Assembly: GCF_019266065.1 (NCBI RefSeq)
Contig: NZ_LPNR01000090.1
Coordinates: forward strand, 1 to 64,000
From: Nocardia sp. MH4
Lineage (GTDB): Bacteria > Actinomycetota > Actinomycetes > Mycobacteriales > Mycobacteriaceae
Length of the DNA: 64,000 nucleotides
Direction: 5' to 3'
The translations under genes were made by a program, and so were the position numbers. The notes beneath the pieces are model-generated. The model was not told where the DNA came from. It was given only the letters and a program-made list of their open reading frames with translations, and did not search any database. Below, one piece after another: positions 51,016 through 58,907 of the stretch (position 1 is the stretch's first letter; every line of letters starts with the position of its first letter).

Positions 51016-52698
51016 CTACGTGGCCTTCCGGAAGGCCTCGATCGCGGTCGGCAGGGTGGGAAACAGGCGATCGGTGCCGACGCGCTCGGTGAGACCGGCC
51101 GCGTCCAAGTCGTCGCGCAGATCCTGTTTGACCCGGGCCATCGCGAAAACCACACCGCGCGCGGCCAGTTCGTCGCGAACCTGCTCCACGGCGTCGAGGG
51201 CGGTGAGGTCGACCTCGACATTGGCTTCGGCGTTGAGCACGAACCAGCGCACGGGTTCACCGCTGCGCTCGGCCCACCAGTCGACGGCAGCCAGCGCGCG
51301 CTTGCGGAAGTCCTCGGCGTTGGCAAAGCACAGGGGCGCGTCGTAGCGGTACACCACCAGTCCGGCAAGGGGTTTCGCCTCGGGATAGTCGTCCACGTCG
51401 TGCATGCCCTCGAGGCCGGGGACGAAACCGAGGATGGCGTCGTGCCCGCGCGCGATCCGGCGCAGCAGGTCGAACACCGACAGCGCGATCGCGACGAGCA
51501 CGCCGTAGAGGACACCGAACACCAGCACCGCGACGACGGTGCCGAGCGCGAGAAGGAGTTCGCTGCGCCGGAACCGGGCGATCCGGCGGAACTCCCGCAC
51601 ATCGATCAGCCGCAGCGCCGCGTAGACGACCAGCGCGCCCAGCGCCGCCATCGGGAACTCGGCCAGCACCCCGGTCGCGCCGAACAGCACGATCAGCACC
51701 GCGGCGAGGGTCACCAGGGTGTAGAGCTGGCTGCGGGCGCCCATCAGGTCGGCGATGGTGGTGCGGCTACCGCTGCAGCTCACCGGGAATCCGTGGGTGA
51801 ACGCGGCCGCCACATTCGTCGCGCCGAGGGCGGCGAGCTCGGTATTGGCCTGGATCCGCTCGCCGTGCCGGGCGGCGAAGGCCCGTGCGGTCAGCGCGTT
51901 ATCGGAGAAACCGACGACCGCGATGCCCGCGGCGGGGAGCACCAGGGCCGCCATATCGGCGAACCCGAGGGCGGGCAGACCCGGCGTCGGCAGGCCTGCG
52001 GGCACCTCCCCCACCACCTCGATGCCGAAGTCCTGCAACGAGAACACCGCCACCGCCACCGTCGCGGCCAGCACCGCCAGCAGCGGCCCCGGCGCCCGCG
52101 GCGCCCACTTCGCCAGGATCAGCAGGGCGACCAGGACGGTGCCTGCCAGCAGAGCGGTCGCCGGATGCCACGCGGCGATACCGGCCGCGAACGAATGCAC
52201 CTGCTCGATCACCGAGGTGCCGTCCACCGGCACGCCGGTGACCCGCCCCAGCTGCCCGGCGATCATCAGCCCGGCGGTGCCCGCCAGGTAGCCGACCAGC
52301 ACCGGACGCGACAGCAGATCGGCCAGCACCCCGAGCCGGGCCACCGCGCCCACCAGGCACAACGCCCCGACCAGCAGGGCGAGTAGCGCGGCCAGCGCGG
52401 CATAGCGCGACGGGTCGCCCGCGGCCAGCGGCGCCAGCGCGACCGCGGTCAGCAGCGCCGTCGTCGACTCGGGGCCGACGGAGAGCTGCCGCGAGGTCGC
52501 CAGCAGCACGTACACCGCCAGCGGTGCGATCGTGGCCCACAGCCCGACCACGGGCGGCAGCCCGGCGACGGTCGCGTAGGCCATCACCTGCGGGATCAGG
52601 TACGCGGCAACGGTCACACCCGCGACCACGTCCGACCGCAGCCAGGCGCGCTGATAGTTCCGGAACTGCCGCAATCCGGGCAGTACGTGCTCCAACAC
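51016..52698 (-). CDS. SulP-family anion transporter with STAS domain
   Basis: 560 residues. Transmembrane core from LRSDVVAGVTVAAYLIPQVMAYATVAGLPPVVGLWATI to about residue 400 (10-14 helices), with the family's SVGPESTTALL; a C-terminal STAS domain (VYRYDAPLCFANAEDFRKRAL, DLTALDAVEQVRDELAARGV) follows. It would carry sulfate, bicarbonate or a related anion. The GTG start has no clear ribosome site. A DosR-like box lies 55 bp upstream; convergent with acg. Confidence 0.88.
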   Translation of the reverse strand: MLEHVLPGLRQFRNYQRAWLRSDVVAGVTVAAYLIPQVMAYATVAGLPPVVGLWATIAPLAVYVLLATSRQLSVGPESTTALLTAVALAPLAAGDPSRYAALAALLALLVGALCLVGAVARLGVLADLLSRPVLVGYLAGTAGLMIAGQLGRVTGVPVDGTSVIEQVHSFAAGIAAWHPATALLAGTVLVALLILAKWAPRAPGPLLAVLAATVAVAVFSLQDFGIEVVGEVPAGLPTPGLPALGFADMAALVLPAAGIAVVGFSDNALTARAFAARHGERIQANTELAALGATNVAAAFTHGFPVSCSGSRTTIADLMGARSQLYTLVTLAAVLIVLFGATGVLAEFPMAALGALVVYAALRLIDVREFRRIARFRRSELLLALGTVVAVLVFGVLYGVLVAIALSVFDLLRRIARGHDAILGFVPGLEGMHDVDDYPEAKPLAGLVVYRYDAPLCFANAEDFRKRALAAVDWWAERSGEPVRWFVLNAEANVEVDLTALDAVEQVRDELAARGVVFAMARVKQDLRDDLDAAGLTERVGTDRLFPTLPTAIEAFRKAT

Positions 52699-52752
52699 AG
52701 TGCCGATATTGTGCGCCGTCGCGCGCGTGGGCGGCGGAGACGTCACCGGATC

Positions 52753-52766
52753 GGGACGCGAGTCTC
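52753..52766. promoter_or_regulatory. Possible DosR-type box before the SulP gene
   Basis: On the minus strand GAGACTCGCGTCCC differs from GGGACT-N3-GTCCC at one position. It is 55 bp before the SulP start and inside the decayed kinase, so it may also be chance. Confidence 0.35.
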
Positions 52767-52769
52767 CGA

Positions 52770-53140
52770 TCCCCCCGACCACGAGCCGGACTTCGTCTCG
52801 ATCGCGGACCTCGGGCCCGTGCTCACCCTGCCGCTGCGCGCGAACGGACCGGTCACCGGCGTCCTGACCACCGTGCTGCCGACCGCGACCGGATCGCGCG
52901 CGGGCCGGGGTACCGCGGTGAGCAACGTCGTGCGGCACGCGAAGGCGCGCACGGTCGCGGTGGAACTCGTGGTGTGCGACGAGGTGACCGACGACGGCAT
53001 CGGCGTCGCCCCCCGAGGTGATCCGGCGCAGCGGGCCGGCCGATCCGGCTGCCAGGGCCGCGGCCGCGGGCGGTGCCTTCGCCGCGATCGCACGGCCCGA
53101 GGGCGGCACCCTCCTCCGCTGGTCGGCGCCGCTGGACTGA
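52770..53140 (+). pseudogene. Decayed DosS/DosT-like sensor histidine kinase
   Basis: One frame reads VSIADLGPVLTLPLRANGPVTGVLT, which resembles the end of the second GAF domain of DosS/DosT. It jumps to AVSNVVRHAKARTVAVEL and VTDDGIGV, the N and G1 boxes of a HATPase. From about 53016 a shifted frame continues EVIRRSGPADPAARAAAAGG, AFAAIARPEGGTLLRWSAPL and a stop at 53138-53140, the typical DosS C-terminus. The dimerisation domain with the phospho-His is missing and the frame is broken, so it is non-functional. Confidence 0.7.
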
Positions 53141-53141
53141 A

Positions 53142-53155
53142 GGGACCGAAGTCCC
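53142..53155. promoter_or_regulatory. DosR-type box before the tandem Usp gene
   Basis: GGGACCGAAGTCCC (reverse complement GGGACTTCGGTCCC) is a perfect match to the DosR consensus core, 74 bp before the Usp ATG. This is the strongest DosR-like box in the window. Confidence 0.75.
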
Positions 53156-53228
53156 TGGCGCTCAGGTCCTGCGGCCCTGTTCCGGCGCGAAGCCCGGAAC
53201 GCAGGGTGAACGGGACAGAGAGGCCGTC

Positions 53229-54086
53229 ATGTCCCTTTCCGAACACTCTTGCCGCCCGGTCGTCGTCGGTGTCGATGGTTCGGCACAGTCGCTGTTCGCG
53301 GTGCGCTGGGCCGCGGCGTACGCCGCCCACCATCGAGCGCCGCTGGTGATCGGCTACGCCGTCGAGGTCCCGATCGAGTACGGGCCCGGCCTCAGCGGTC
53401 CGCTCTTCGACGGTGCGGCGCTCTACGCTCACGGCGAATCCGTGGTCGCGGAGGCGGCGGCGCTCGTCGCCGCCGATCAGCTCGTCGTGAACACCTTCGT
53501 CGAGGTCGGTGACGCGCGCGCGGTGCTGCGGGACCGCAGCGAGCGGGCCCGGCTGGTGGTGGTCGGCAGCCGGGGACTCGGCGCCCTGCGGCGCACCCTG
53601 CTCGGCTCGGTCAGCACCGCCATCGCCCGGCACGCGTCCTGCCCGGTGGCCGTGGTGCCGGAAGCGCCGGTCGCCGGCGGCGCGGTGGTGGTGGGCGTGG
53701 CCGGTTCCGGCGCCGACGCGGACGCGATCGCGCAGGGCTTCGACGAGGCGAGCCGACGCGATGTCCGGGTGATCGCGGTGCACGCCTGGTCGGAGTTCTT
53801 CCGCTACGACTCGCGGGCGACGATGCGCGCCGAGGCCGAGGCCGAGCTCTCGGCGAGCCTGGCGGGCTATCGCGAGAAGTACCCCGACGTGCGCGTCGAG
53901 CGCATCGTCGTCGAGGACCGCCCGGCCAGAGCCATCCTCACCGCCGCCGCGGGCGCCCAGCTGATCGTCGTCGGCAGCCACGGCCGCGGTGGTGCCGCCC
54001 GCACCACCCTCGGCTCGGTCGCCCAGGCCGTCCTCCACGGCACCTCCCGACCCCTCCTCATCACCCGCCCGGAGTCCCTGCGCTGA
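53229..54086 (+). CDS. Tandem universal stress protein
   Basis: 285 residues with two Usp domains: domain 1 residues about 9-145 (VVVGVDGSAQSLFAVRWAAAYA, VVGSRGLGALRRTLLGSVSTAIARHASCPVAVV), domain 2 about 150-283 (VVVGVAGSGADADAIAQGF, IVVGSHGRGGAARTTLGSVAQAVLHGTSRPLLI). The G-2X-G-9X-G(S/T) ATP loops are intact in both. Tandem Usps are hallmark members of the mycobacterial DosR regulon. The DosR-type box upstream supports the same control here. Confidence 0.93.
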   Translation: MSLSEHSCRPVVVGVDGSAQSLFAVRWAAAYAAHHRAPLVIGYAVEVPIEYGPGLSGPLFDGAALYAHGESVVAEAAALVAADQLVVNTFVEVGDARAVLRDRSERARLVVVGSRGLGALRRTLLGSVSTAIARHASCPVAVVPEAPVAGGAVVVGVAGSGADADAIAQGFDEASRRDVRVIAVHAWSEFFRYDSRATMRAEAEAELSASLAGYREKYPDVRVERIVVEDRPARAILTAAAGAQLIVVGSHGRGGAARTTLGSVAQAVLHGTSRPLLITRPESLR

Positions 54087-54099
54087 CCGCGTCCCTTCC

Positions 54100-54807
54100 T
54101 CACCGTGACTCGGTCTGCGGGCGTGGTGTCCCGCCCGGCACGCCGGCCTCCCTGGCGAGGTCGGCGAGGAGGGATTTCCAGGTGAACAACGCGACACCCG
54201 CCGAGCAGGCCGTGTCGCGGGCGTCGGGGCCGAACCCCCGGGTCGCGGGGTTGCTCGACGCGATGGAGTCGAGGGCGAGCGTGCGGTGTTCGGCCACGAG
54301 TCCGCTCACCTCCTCGGCGGACAGTTCGGGTTCCTTCGTGATCACGACCCGCCTGGTCCGGGCGTCCGCGGCTCGGAGCACGATCTCGTACGCCCGCTTC
54401 GCGATCCGGCCGAAACTCTCCACGCCCGTATGGCCGGCGAACCCGTTCTCGACGAAGACACGTTCCTTCGTCCGCGCGCTCGCCACATCCTCGTGACGCA
54501 GCGCGAACAACAGGTCGCCGAGAGATCCGATCCCGATGCCGAGCATGTCGGCACGGTGGTAGGTCTGATGCGCGATCGGACTCGACCGCGTTCCCACCAC
54601 GAAGTCGACTTCCGGGACCTGCGTACAGATCGCATCCAGATCCGCGGCGGTGAAGTCGGCGGGCGAGCGCTCCAGGCACAACACGGTGGCGGGCGAGAGA
54701 CCGTGTGTCCGCTCGACGACCAGCACCTGCTCGCCCCGCAGGTGCACCTTGTAGGTGGCTTCCCTGGACTCCTCCACCTTCTCGGCAATCCACTCGCGTG
54801 TGCCCAT
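54100..54807 (-). CDS. Protein of unknown function
   Basis: 235 residues from an ATG with GAGGGG upstream. I do not recognise it. The N-terminal half (VHLRGEQVLVVERTHGLSPATVLCLERS) suggests an alpha/beta fold; there is no signal peptide or membrane helix. The C-terminal half has ARTRRVVITKEPELSAEEVSGLVAEHRTLALD and ends in TWKSLLADLAREAG. An upstream in-frame ATG would add 36 residues. The 90 bp before it are clearly AT-richer than the surroundings, which may mark a strong promoter or transferred DNA. Convergent with the tandem Usp. Confidence 0.7.
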   Translation of the reverse strand: MGTREWIAEKVEESREATYKVHLRGEQVLVVERTHGLSPATVLCLERSPADFTAADLDAICTQVPEVDFVVGTRSSPIAHQTYHRADMLGIGIGSLGDLLFALRHEDVASARTKERVFVENGFAGHTGVESFGRIAKRAYEIVLRAADARTRRVVITKEPELSAEEVSGLVAEHRTLALDSIASSNPATRGFGPDARDTACSAGVALFTWKSLLADLAREAGVPGGTPRPQTESR

Positions 54808-54963
54808 CTCACCCCTCGAAAATCGTCTGAACCCGGCGAGGAAAGCGAAGGCTGCCCGCATCGATTGTAGATTGCGAAACATATTGGTAATCAACGTAAC
54901 TCGGGAAATACACAAACTGGGTTGCGGGAATCGGTAGCCGGGGGTTTACTGGTGGGCGCAAGG

Positions 54964-55134
54964 TGCCGTCGTTCGCTGAGGCTCCTTCACGGATACAGGC
55001 CAGCGACCCCGAACGTCGAGAGACGCCCCGGGTCAGGACAGGTTTCCCCGGCTTAAGGGGTTGCCCCGATTGGCTCCCGGCACCGAGCGGTGCGCGGGTT
55101 CACGCCGTGGAGTGCCGAAGGTCTTACGAGGAAG
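54964..55134 (+). promoter_or_regulatory. M-box (ykoK) Mg2+ riboswitch
   Basis: The stretch carries the M-box signature blocks in order: GCTGAGGCTCC (from 54975), ACAGGCCAGCGACCCC, GTCGAGAGACGCC (from 55014), GGGTCAGGACAGG, GGGGTTGCCCCGATTGGC and GTGGAGTGCCGAAGGTC near the 3' end. This leader binds Mg2+ and controls Mg2+ transport genes; mgtC follows on the same strand. Boundaries are approximate. A 93-codon open frame through this RNA is a shadow. Confidence 0.85.
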
Positions 55135-55172
55135 TGGCAGCGGCCGGGAGGTCGCGTGAGGAGGTGGTTGTC

Positions 55173-55244
55173 GTGCCCGACGGAAGTCATAGAGCTGTGC
55201 TGTCCCTCGTTCACACGGTGATCGCCGCCGCGTCCGCGCGCTGA
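55173..55244 (+). CDS. Possible 23-residue leader peptide before mgtC
   Basis: GTG start with GAGGAGG 8 nt upstream, reading VPDGSHRAVLSLVHTVIAAASAR and ending 34 nt before mgtC. The near-perfect ribosome site between the riboswitch and mgtC is notable. It could be a regulatory leader ORF, by analogy with enterobacterial mgt leaders, or chance. Confidence 0.35.
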   Translation: MPDGSHRAVLSLVHTVIAAASAR

Positions 55245-55278
55245 GCGACACCGCCGCACGCCGGAAGGTGTGGTCGTC

Positions 55279-55728
55279 ATGTCGACTCTGGAAATGCTGC
55301 TCCGCCTCGGCGCGGGGATCGGTCTCGGTGCGCTGATCGGGATCGAGCGTCAGTATCGTGCCCGGATGGCCGGGCTGCGGACCAATGCGCTCGTCGCCGC
55401 CGGGTCCGCGTTGTTCGTTCTCCTGTCCGCCAACGGTTTTCACGGCGCCGATGCCGATCCGACGCGGGTGGCGGCGCAGATCGTCTCCGGCATCGGGTTT
55501 CTCGGGGCCGGGGTGATCCTGCGCGACGGCGTCAATATCCGCGGCTTGAACACCGCGGCCACGCTGTGGTGCGCGGCGGCGGTGGGCGCGCTCGCCGGCG
55601 CGGGCATGTACGCCACCGCGGCGGCGGGCACGGTCGCCGTCGTCGTCACCAACGTGGCGCTACGGGCGGCGGGACGCGCGGTGGACCGGCAGCCGGAGCC
55701 CGAAACAGCCGCGCACCGGTCGGTGTGA
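55279..55728 (+). CDS. mgtC: MgtC/SapB-family membrane protein
   Basis: 149 residues. The family motif GIERQYRARMAGLRTNALVAAGSALF and GIGFLGAGVILRDGVNIRGLNTAATLWCAAAVGALAG span four or five helices. MgtC proteins help growth at low Mg2+ and modulate membrane ATPase in pathogens. It lacks the C-terminal soluble domain of longer MgtC. Preceded by an M-box. GGAAGG lies about 10 nt before the ATG; GTG 55270 is possible. Confidence 0.93.
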   Translation: MSTLEMLLRLGAGIGLGALIGIERQYRARMAGLRTNALVAAGSALFVLLSANGFHGADADPTRVAAQIVSGIGFLGAGVILRDGVNIRGLNTAATLWCAAAVGALAGAGMYATAAAGTVAVVVTNVALRAAGRAVDRQPEPETAAHRSV

Positions 55729-55774
55729 ATTCTGTTGCCCTGCAGCCCGCTCCACCAGTCCGTAGCCTGGAATC

Positions 55775-56356
55775 GTGATTACGCTGAAGAAGGAAGACGG
55801 CGCGGCCGACCTCGCCGGCATCACCAAGATGAGCGTGGGGGTGAGCTGGGACCCGTCGGCCGGATCCAGCGGCGGGCTGCTCGGGATCGCGCGGCGCAAG
55901 CGCGGTGTCGACCTGGATCTGATCGCGGTCCTGTTGCAGGGTGGGGAGCCGGTCCGGTTCGCCGGATTGGATTCCCTGAACCCACTGGGCAACGGCGCGG
56001 TGGTGCACACCGGTGACGAACAGACCGGTGCGGCCGCGGGCGACGACGAGACCGTGCACGTCACCTTCGCCGACGTCCCGCCCGGCATCGACGCGATCGT
56101 GTTCGTCGCCGCCGCCTTCAAGAAGGGGTCCTCGTTCGAGAAGGCCAACAACGTCTCGTTCAAGATCTACGACGCCACCGGCGCCGACAGCCAGCCGGTC
56201 GCCGACATCTGGCCCTCCCTGCTCGGCCAGGAGAACGCCAACGCGATCGCCAGGGCATTCCGCAACGGCCCGGTCTGGCAGCTGGAAGTACTCGACCGCA
56301 AGGGCAAGATCAAGCAGGGCGACCGCCAGGCCCTGCTGCGCTTCGCGATCCAGTAG
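55775..56356 (+). CDS. TerD-family stress/tellurite-resistance protein
   Basis: 193 residues. The TerD domain shows ITKMSVGVSWDP, VDLDLIAVLL, DSLNPLGNGAVVHTGDEQTG (Ca2+-binding loop) and VHVTFADVPPGIDAIVFVAAAF. Members bind Ca2+ and act in stress and tellurite responses in complexes. It stands alone without other ter genes. A GTG start is assumed. Confidence 0.9.
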   Translation: MITLKKEDGAADLAGITKMSVGVSWDPSAGSSGGLLGIARRKRGVDLDLIAVLLQGGEPVRFAGLDSLNPLGNGAVVHTGDEQTGAAAGDDETVHVTFADVPPGIDAIVFVAAAFKKGSSFEKANNVSFKIYDATGADSQPVADIWPSLLGQENANAIARAFRNGPVWQLEVLDRKGKIKQGDRQALLRFAIQ

Positions 56357-57211
56357 TCAGTCACCCAGCTCGGCCAGCCAGGCCGTCGGCGACCTGCCGA
56401 CCCGCTGGGTGAACACCCGCGACAGGGCCGAGCTGTTGGCGTAGCCGAGCTCGGCGGCGACGGCTTTCACCGAGTGCCCGGTCTGCAGACGCAGCTGGGC
56501 GAGCGTGAGCCGCCACGCGGTCAGATAGTCCAGCGGTGTCTGCCCGAGGACGGCCCGGAACCGGGCGGCGAAGGCACTGCGCGACATGGCGGCGTGCCGG
56601 GCCATGCTCGCCAGTGTCCAGTTGTCGCCCGGCGCTTCGTGCATCGCGAGCAAGGTGGGGGCGAGCTGGGGATCGGCGATACCGGTGAGCAGGCCGGGCG
56701 GCATCGCGATGTCGTCCGGGTGGTCGAGCAGCCAGCGCAGCAGTTGCAGGAGCACCACTTCGAAGAGGCGATCCGCGAGCACCCGATGTCCGCACCGATG
56801 CCGGTCGATCTCGCCGAACAGCAACTCCAGCGCCTGATCGAGCCCGTCGACCCGCGCGAGCGGAACGACCACCACCGCGGGCAGCGCCCGAGCCAGGGGA
56901 TGGTTCGACCCGCCATCGAAATCGACTGTGGCACAGGCGAAATCGTTATCCCCGTGGGCATCGGTATGGAAGATGTGCGCCAGCGGCCGGGGGTAGAACA
57001 GCACGCTCGGCTCGGCCACCGCCAGCCGCTGCGGCGCACCGAGCGGATCGCGATGCTCGACCGTCAGCGCGCCGGCGCGGATCAGGTGCAGGAACCCGCG
57101 CCCCTGCTCGGCACCGAATCGCGTGACGCCGCACAGCGGTCCGGTGTGCAGCACGTGCGCCCGCACCCGGAACTGTTCGAGCAGAGGTGACAGGCGATCG
57201 ACCGAAGACAT
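56357..57211 (-). CDS. AraC-family regulator (cupin plus HTH)
   Basis: 284 residues. The N-terminal half is cupin-like with LHTGPLCGVTRFGAEQGRGFLHLIRAGALTV (AraC-binding type 'cupin_6'). The C-terminal double HTH runs from WTLASMARHAAMSRSAFAARFRAVLGQTPLDYLTAWRL to VAAELGYANSSALSRVFTQRVGRSPTAW. It is divergent from the carboxymuconolactone decarboxylase-family gene and likely activates it. Confidence 0.92.
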   Translation of the reverse strand: MSSVDRLSPLLEQFRVRAHVLHTGPLCGVTRFGAEQGRGFLHLIRAGALTVEHRDPLGAPQRLAVAEPSVLFYPRPLAHIFHTDAHGDNDFACATVDFDGGSNHPLARALPAVVVVPLARVDGLDQALELLFGEIDRHRCGHRVLADRLFEVVLLQLLRWLLDHPDDIAMPPGLLTGIADPQLAPTLLAMHEAPGDNWTLASMARHAAMSRSAFAARFRAVLGQTPLDYLTAWRLTLAQLRLQTGHSVKAVAAELGYANSSALSRVFTQRVGRSPTAWLAELGD

Positions 57212-57353
57212 CCCTCAAAGTTAGACGATCCGGTAATCATCGCGGACTTTTCGTATCCATTCAGCCCGTATCGACGACGAAGCTGGAGTCATGCCACGGC
57301 ATCCGCCGGAGCCGATCGGCCCGGCGGCACCCCTGCACCACGGAGGAATCACC

Positions 57354-57890
57354 ATGTCGCATGTCTCGCTCATCGCCCGGACCGACACCACGGGCGGCAC
57401 GCGCGAGCTGCTCGATCAGATCGACGGCGCCTTCGGGACCACCCCGGCCATGTTCCGGGCGGTGGCGAATTCGCCCGCGGCGCTGCGCAGTATGTGGGGA
57501 TCGTTCCAGGCACTCGGCGACGGCACATTCGGCCCGGCACTGACCGAACAGATCGCGGTAGCCGTGGCCAATCGCAATAGTTGCGAATACTGCCTGGCCG
57601 CGCACACCGGCCTCGGCCGCAAGGCCGGGCTGTCCACCGCGGCGCTGGCCTCGGCACAGGTCGGCGAGGCCGACGACCCCAAGACCGCGGCACTGCTCGG
57701 CCTCGCACTGGCGCTGGTCGAGCAGCGCGGAGCCGTCGACGACGAGCAGCTCGACCGAGCGCGCGCACTGGGCTGGACCGATGCCGACATCGTCGAACTC
57801 ATCGCGCACGTGGCACTGAATCTGTTCACCAACTACGTGAACGTGGCGCTGCGCGTGCCGGCCGACTTCCCGGCCGTCGCCCTGCGCTAG
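57354..57890 (+). CDS. Carboxymuconolactone decarboxylase / AhpD-like protein
   Basis: 178 residues. The AhpD-like motif NSCEYCLAAHTGLGRKAGLS gives CX2C followed by His, the redox site of peroxidase-linked CMD proteins. The second half, DDPKTAALLGLALALVEQRGAV...DADIVELIAHVALNLFTNYVN, is typical. GGAGGA precedes the ATG. It is probably AraC-inducible; an oxidative-stress role is inferred. Confidence 0.9.
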   Translation: MSHVSLIARTDTTGGTRELLDQIDGAFGTTPAMFRAVANSPAALRSMWGSFQALGDGTFGPALTEQIAVAVANRNSCEYCLAAHTGLGRKAGLSTAALASAQVGEADDPKTAALLGLALALVEQRGAVDDEQLDRARALGWTDADIVELIAHVALNLFTNYVNVALRVPADFPAVALR

Positions 57891-57899
57891 CGCGCCCGC

Positions 57900-57932
57900 G
57901 ATCCGCCGGGCGGACTGCCCGTCCGGCGGATC
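57900..57932 (+). terminator. Terminator hairpin after the CMD gene
   Basis: GATCCGCCGG/CCGGCGGATC, perfect 10-bp arms with a 13-nt loop, lies 10 nt past the stop. No T-tract. Confidence 0.6.
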
Positions 57933-58010
57933 GGAGTGACTTTGCGAAGTTCGGTCAAGGGCACTCGATTTCCGTGTTCCCTGAATAGTTGCCGAGTTAC
58001 CGTTTCCGGC

Positions 58011-58346
58011 ATGGACGACATCGAGTTGGATTTGCCGAGCGTCGCTTCTGCCCATAACGCCGGACGAATTCTGGAAATCGGCGCGGTCGGTCTGCGCAAC
58101 CCGCTTCCCGTCGACGGCGAGCGGACACACGCCTATGTTTCCTGCGTCGACGGCACCACCCTGCGGCTGCCGGATTCGCTGCAGAACTGGGCGATGCAGA
58201 CCCTGGCGGCGAACTACGACCTACGCTCCACCGGCCTACCCTCACTGTTCCCGTGCCGGTTCGAATTCGGCATTCGCGACGGCGCCGCCTACGCGATCCC
58301 CGTCACCGAGGAGCGAGCCGGACGCACCCCGCAGCCGACCGCCTGA
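58011..58346 (+). CDS. Hypothetical protein, 111 residues
   Basis: Not recognised. The sequence MDDIELDLPSVASAHNAGRILEIGAV, a Cys in AYVSCVDG, and SLFPCRFEFGIRDGAAYAIPVTEE suggests a small beta-rich cytosolic protein. No signal peptide or membrane helix. Coding use of GC-rich third positions supports it. It is 42 nt before the DUF1990 gene on the same strand. Confidence 0.6.
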   Translation: MDDIELDLPSVASAHNAGRILEIGAVGLRNPLPVDGERTHAYVSCVDGTTLRLPDSLQNWAMQTLAANYDLRSTGLPSLFPCRFEFGIRDGAAYAIPVTEERAGRTPQPTA

Positions 58347-58387
58347 CCACCCCACGGCGGCGGGCGCCGAGGTTTATCGTCGACCCT

Positions 58388-58900
58388 ATGCCCGAGGCAC
58401 TCACCTATCACCCGGCGGGGGCGACCTGCCCCGCCGAGCACTCCTGGACGGCGGAACTCCCCGGGTTCCGCCGGTTCGAGACATCGGTGGTGATCGGGCA
58501 CGGCGATCGTGTCTGGACCGCCGCGACCGAAACCATCCTGCGCTGGGGCGTCAAGCGCCGCAGCGGCTTTCGCGTGGCGCCCGACACTCCCGTGGCGACG
58601 GGCGCCGACTACCGGATCACCGCGGGCATCGGCCCGCTCCGCGTGCACGAGCCGGTGCGGGTGGTGGCGGTCGTCGACACCGGCGACCGGTGCGGATTCG
58701 CCTACGGCACCCTGCCCGGCCACCCGGTGACCGGCGAGGAGGCCTTCGTGGTGCACCGGCGTCCCGACGGCACCGTGGTCCTCACGCTGCGGTCGCTGAC
58801 CAGACCCGCGCAGGCGGGCTACTGGCGCGCGGTGTTCCCGATACTGCTACTGGCCCAGCGCTTTTACCGTCGCCGATACCTGCGCGCGCTGGTGGATTGA
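58388..58900 (+). CDS. DUF1990-family protein
   Basis: 170 residues. WTAATETILRWGVKRRSGFRVAP and the end GYWRAVFPILLLAQRFYRRRYLRAL are typical DUF1990, a domain with a lipocalin/START-like pocket. GFAYGTLPGHPVTGEEAFVVHR is the conserved core. Function unknown. Convergent with the ketoacyl synthase gene, 7 nt apart. Confidence 0.85.
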   Translation: MPEALTYHPAGATCPAEHSWTAELPGFRRFETSVVIGHGDRVWTAATETILRWGVKRRSGFRVAPDTPVATGADYRITAGIGPLRVHEPVRVVAVVDTGDRCGFAYGTLPGHPVTGEEAFVVHRRPDGTVVLTLRSLTRPAQAGYWRAVFPILLLAQRFYRRRYLRALVD

Positions 58901-58907
58901 GCACCGC

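Noticed and set aside
54963..55172. N-terminal part of a 93-codon open frame before mgtC
   Set aside because: It runs through the M-box RNA. Only the last 23 codons have a plausible ribosome site.
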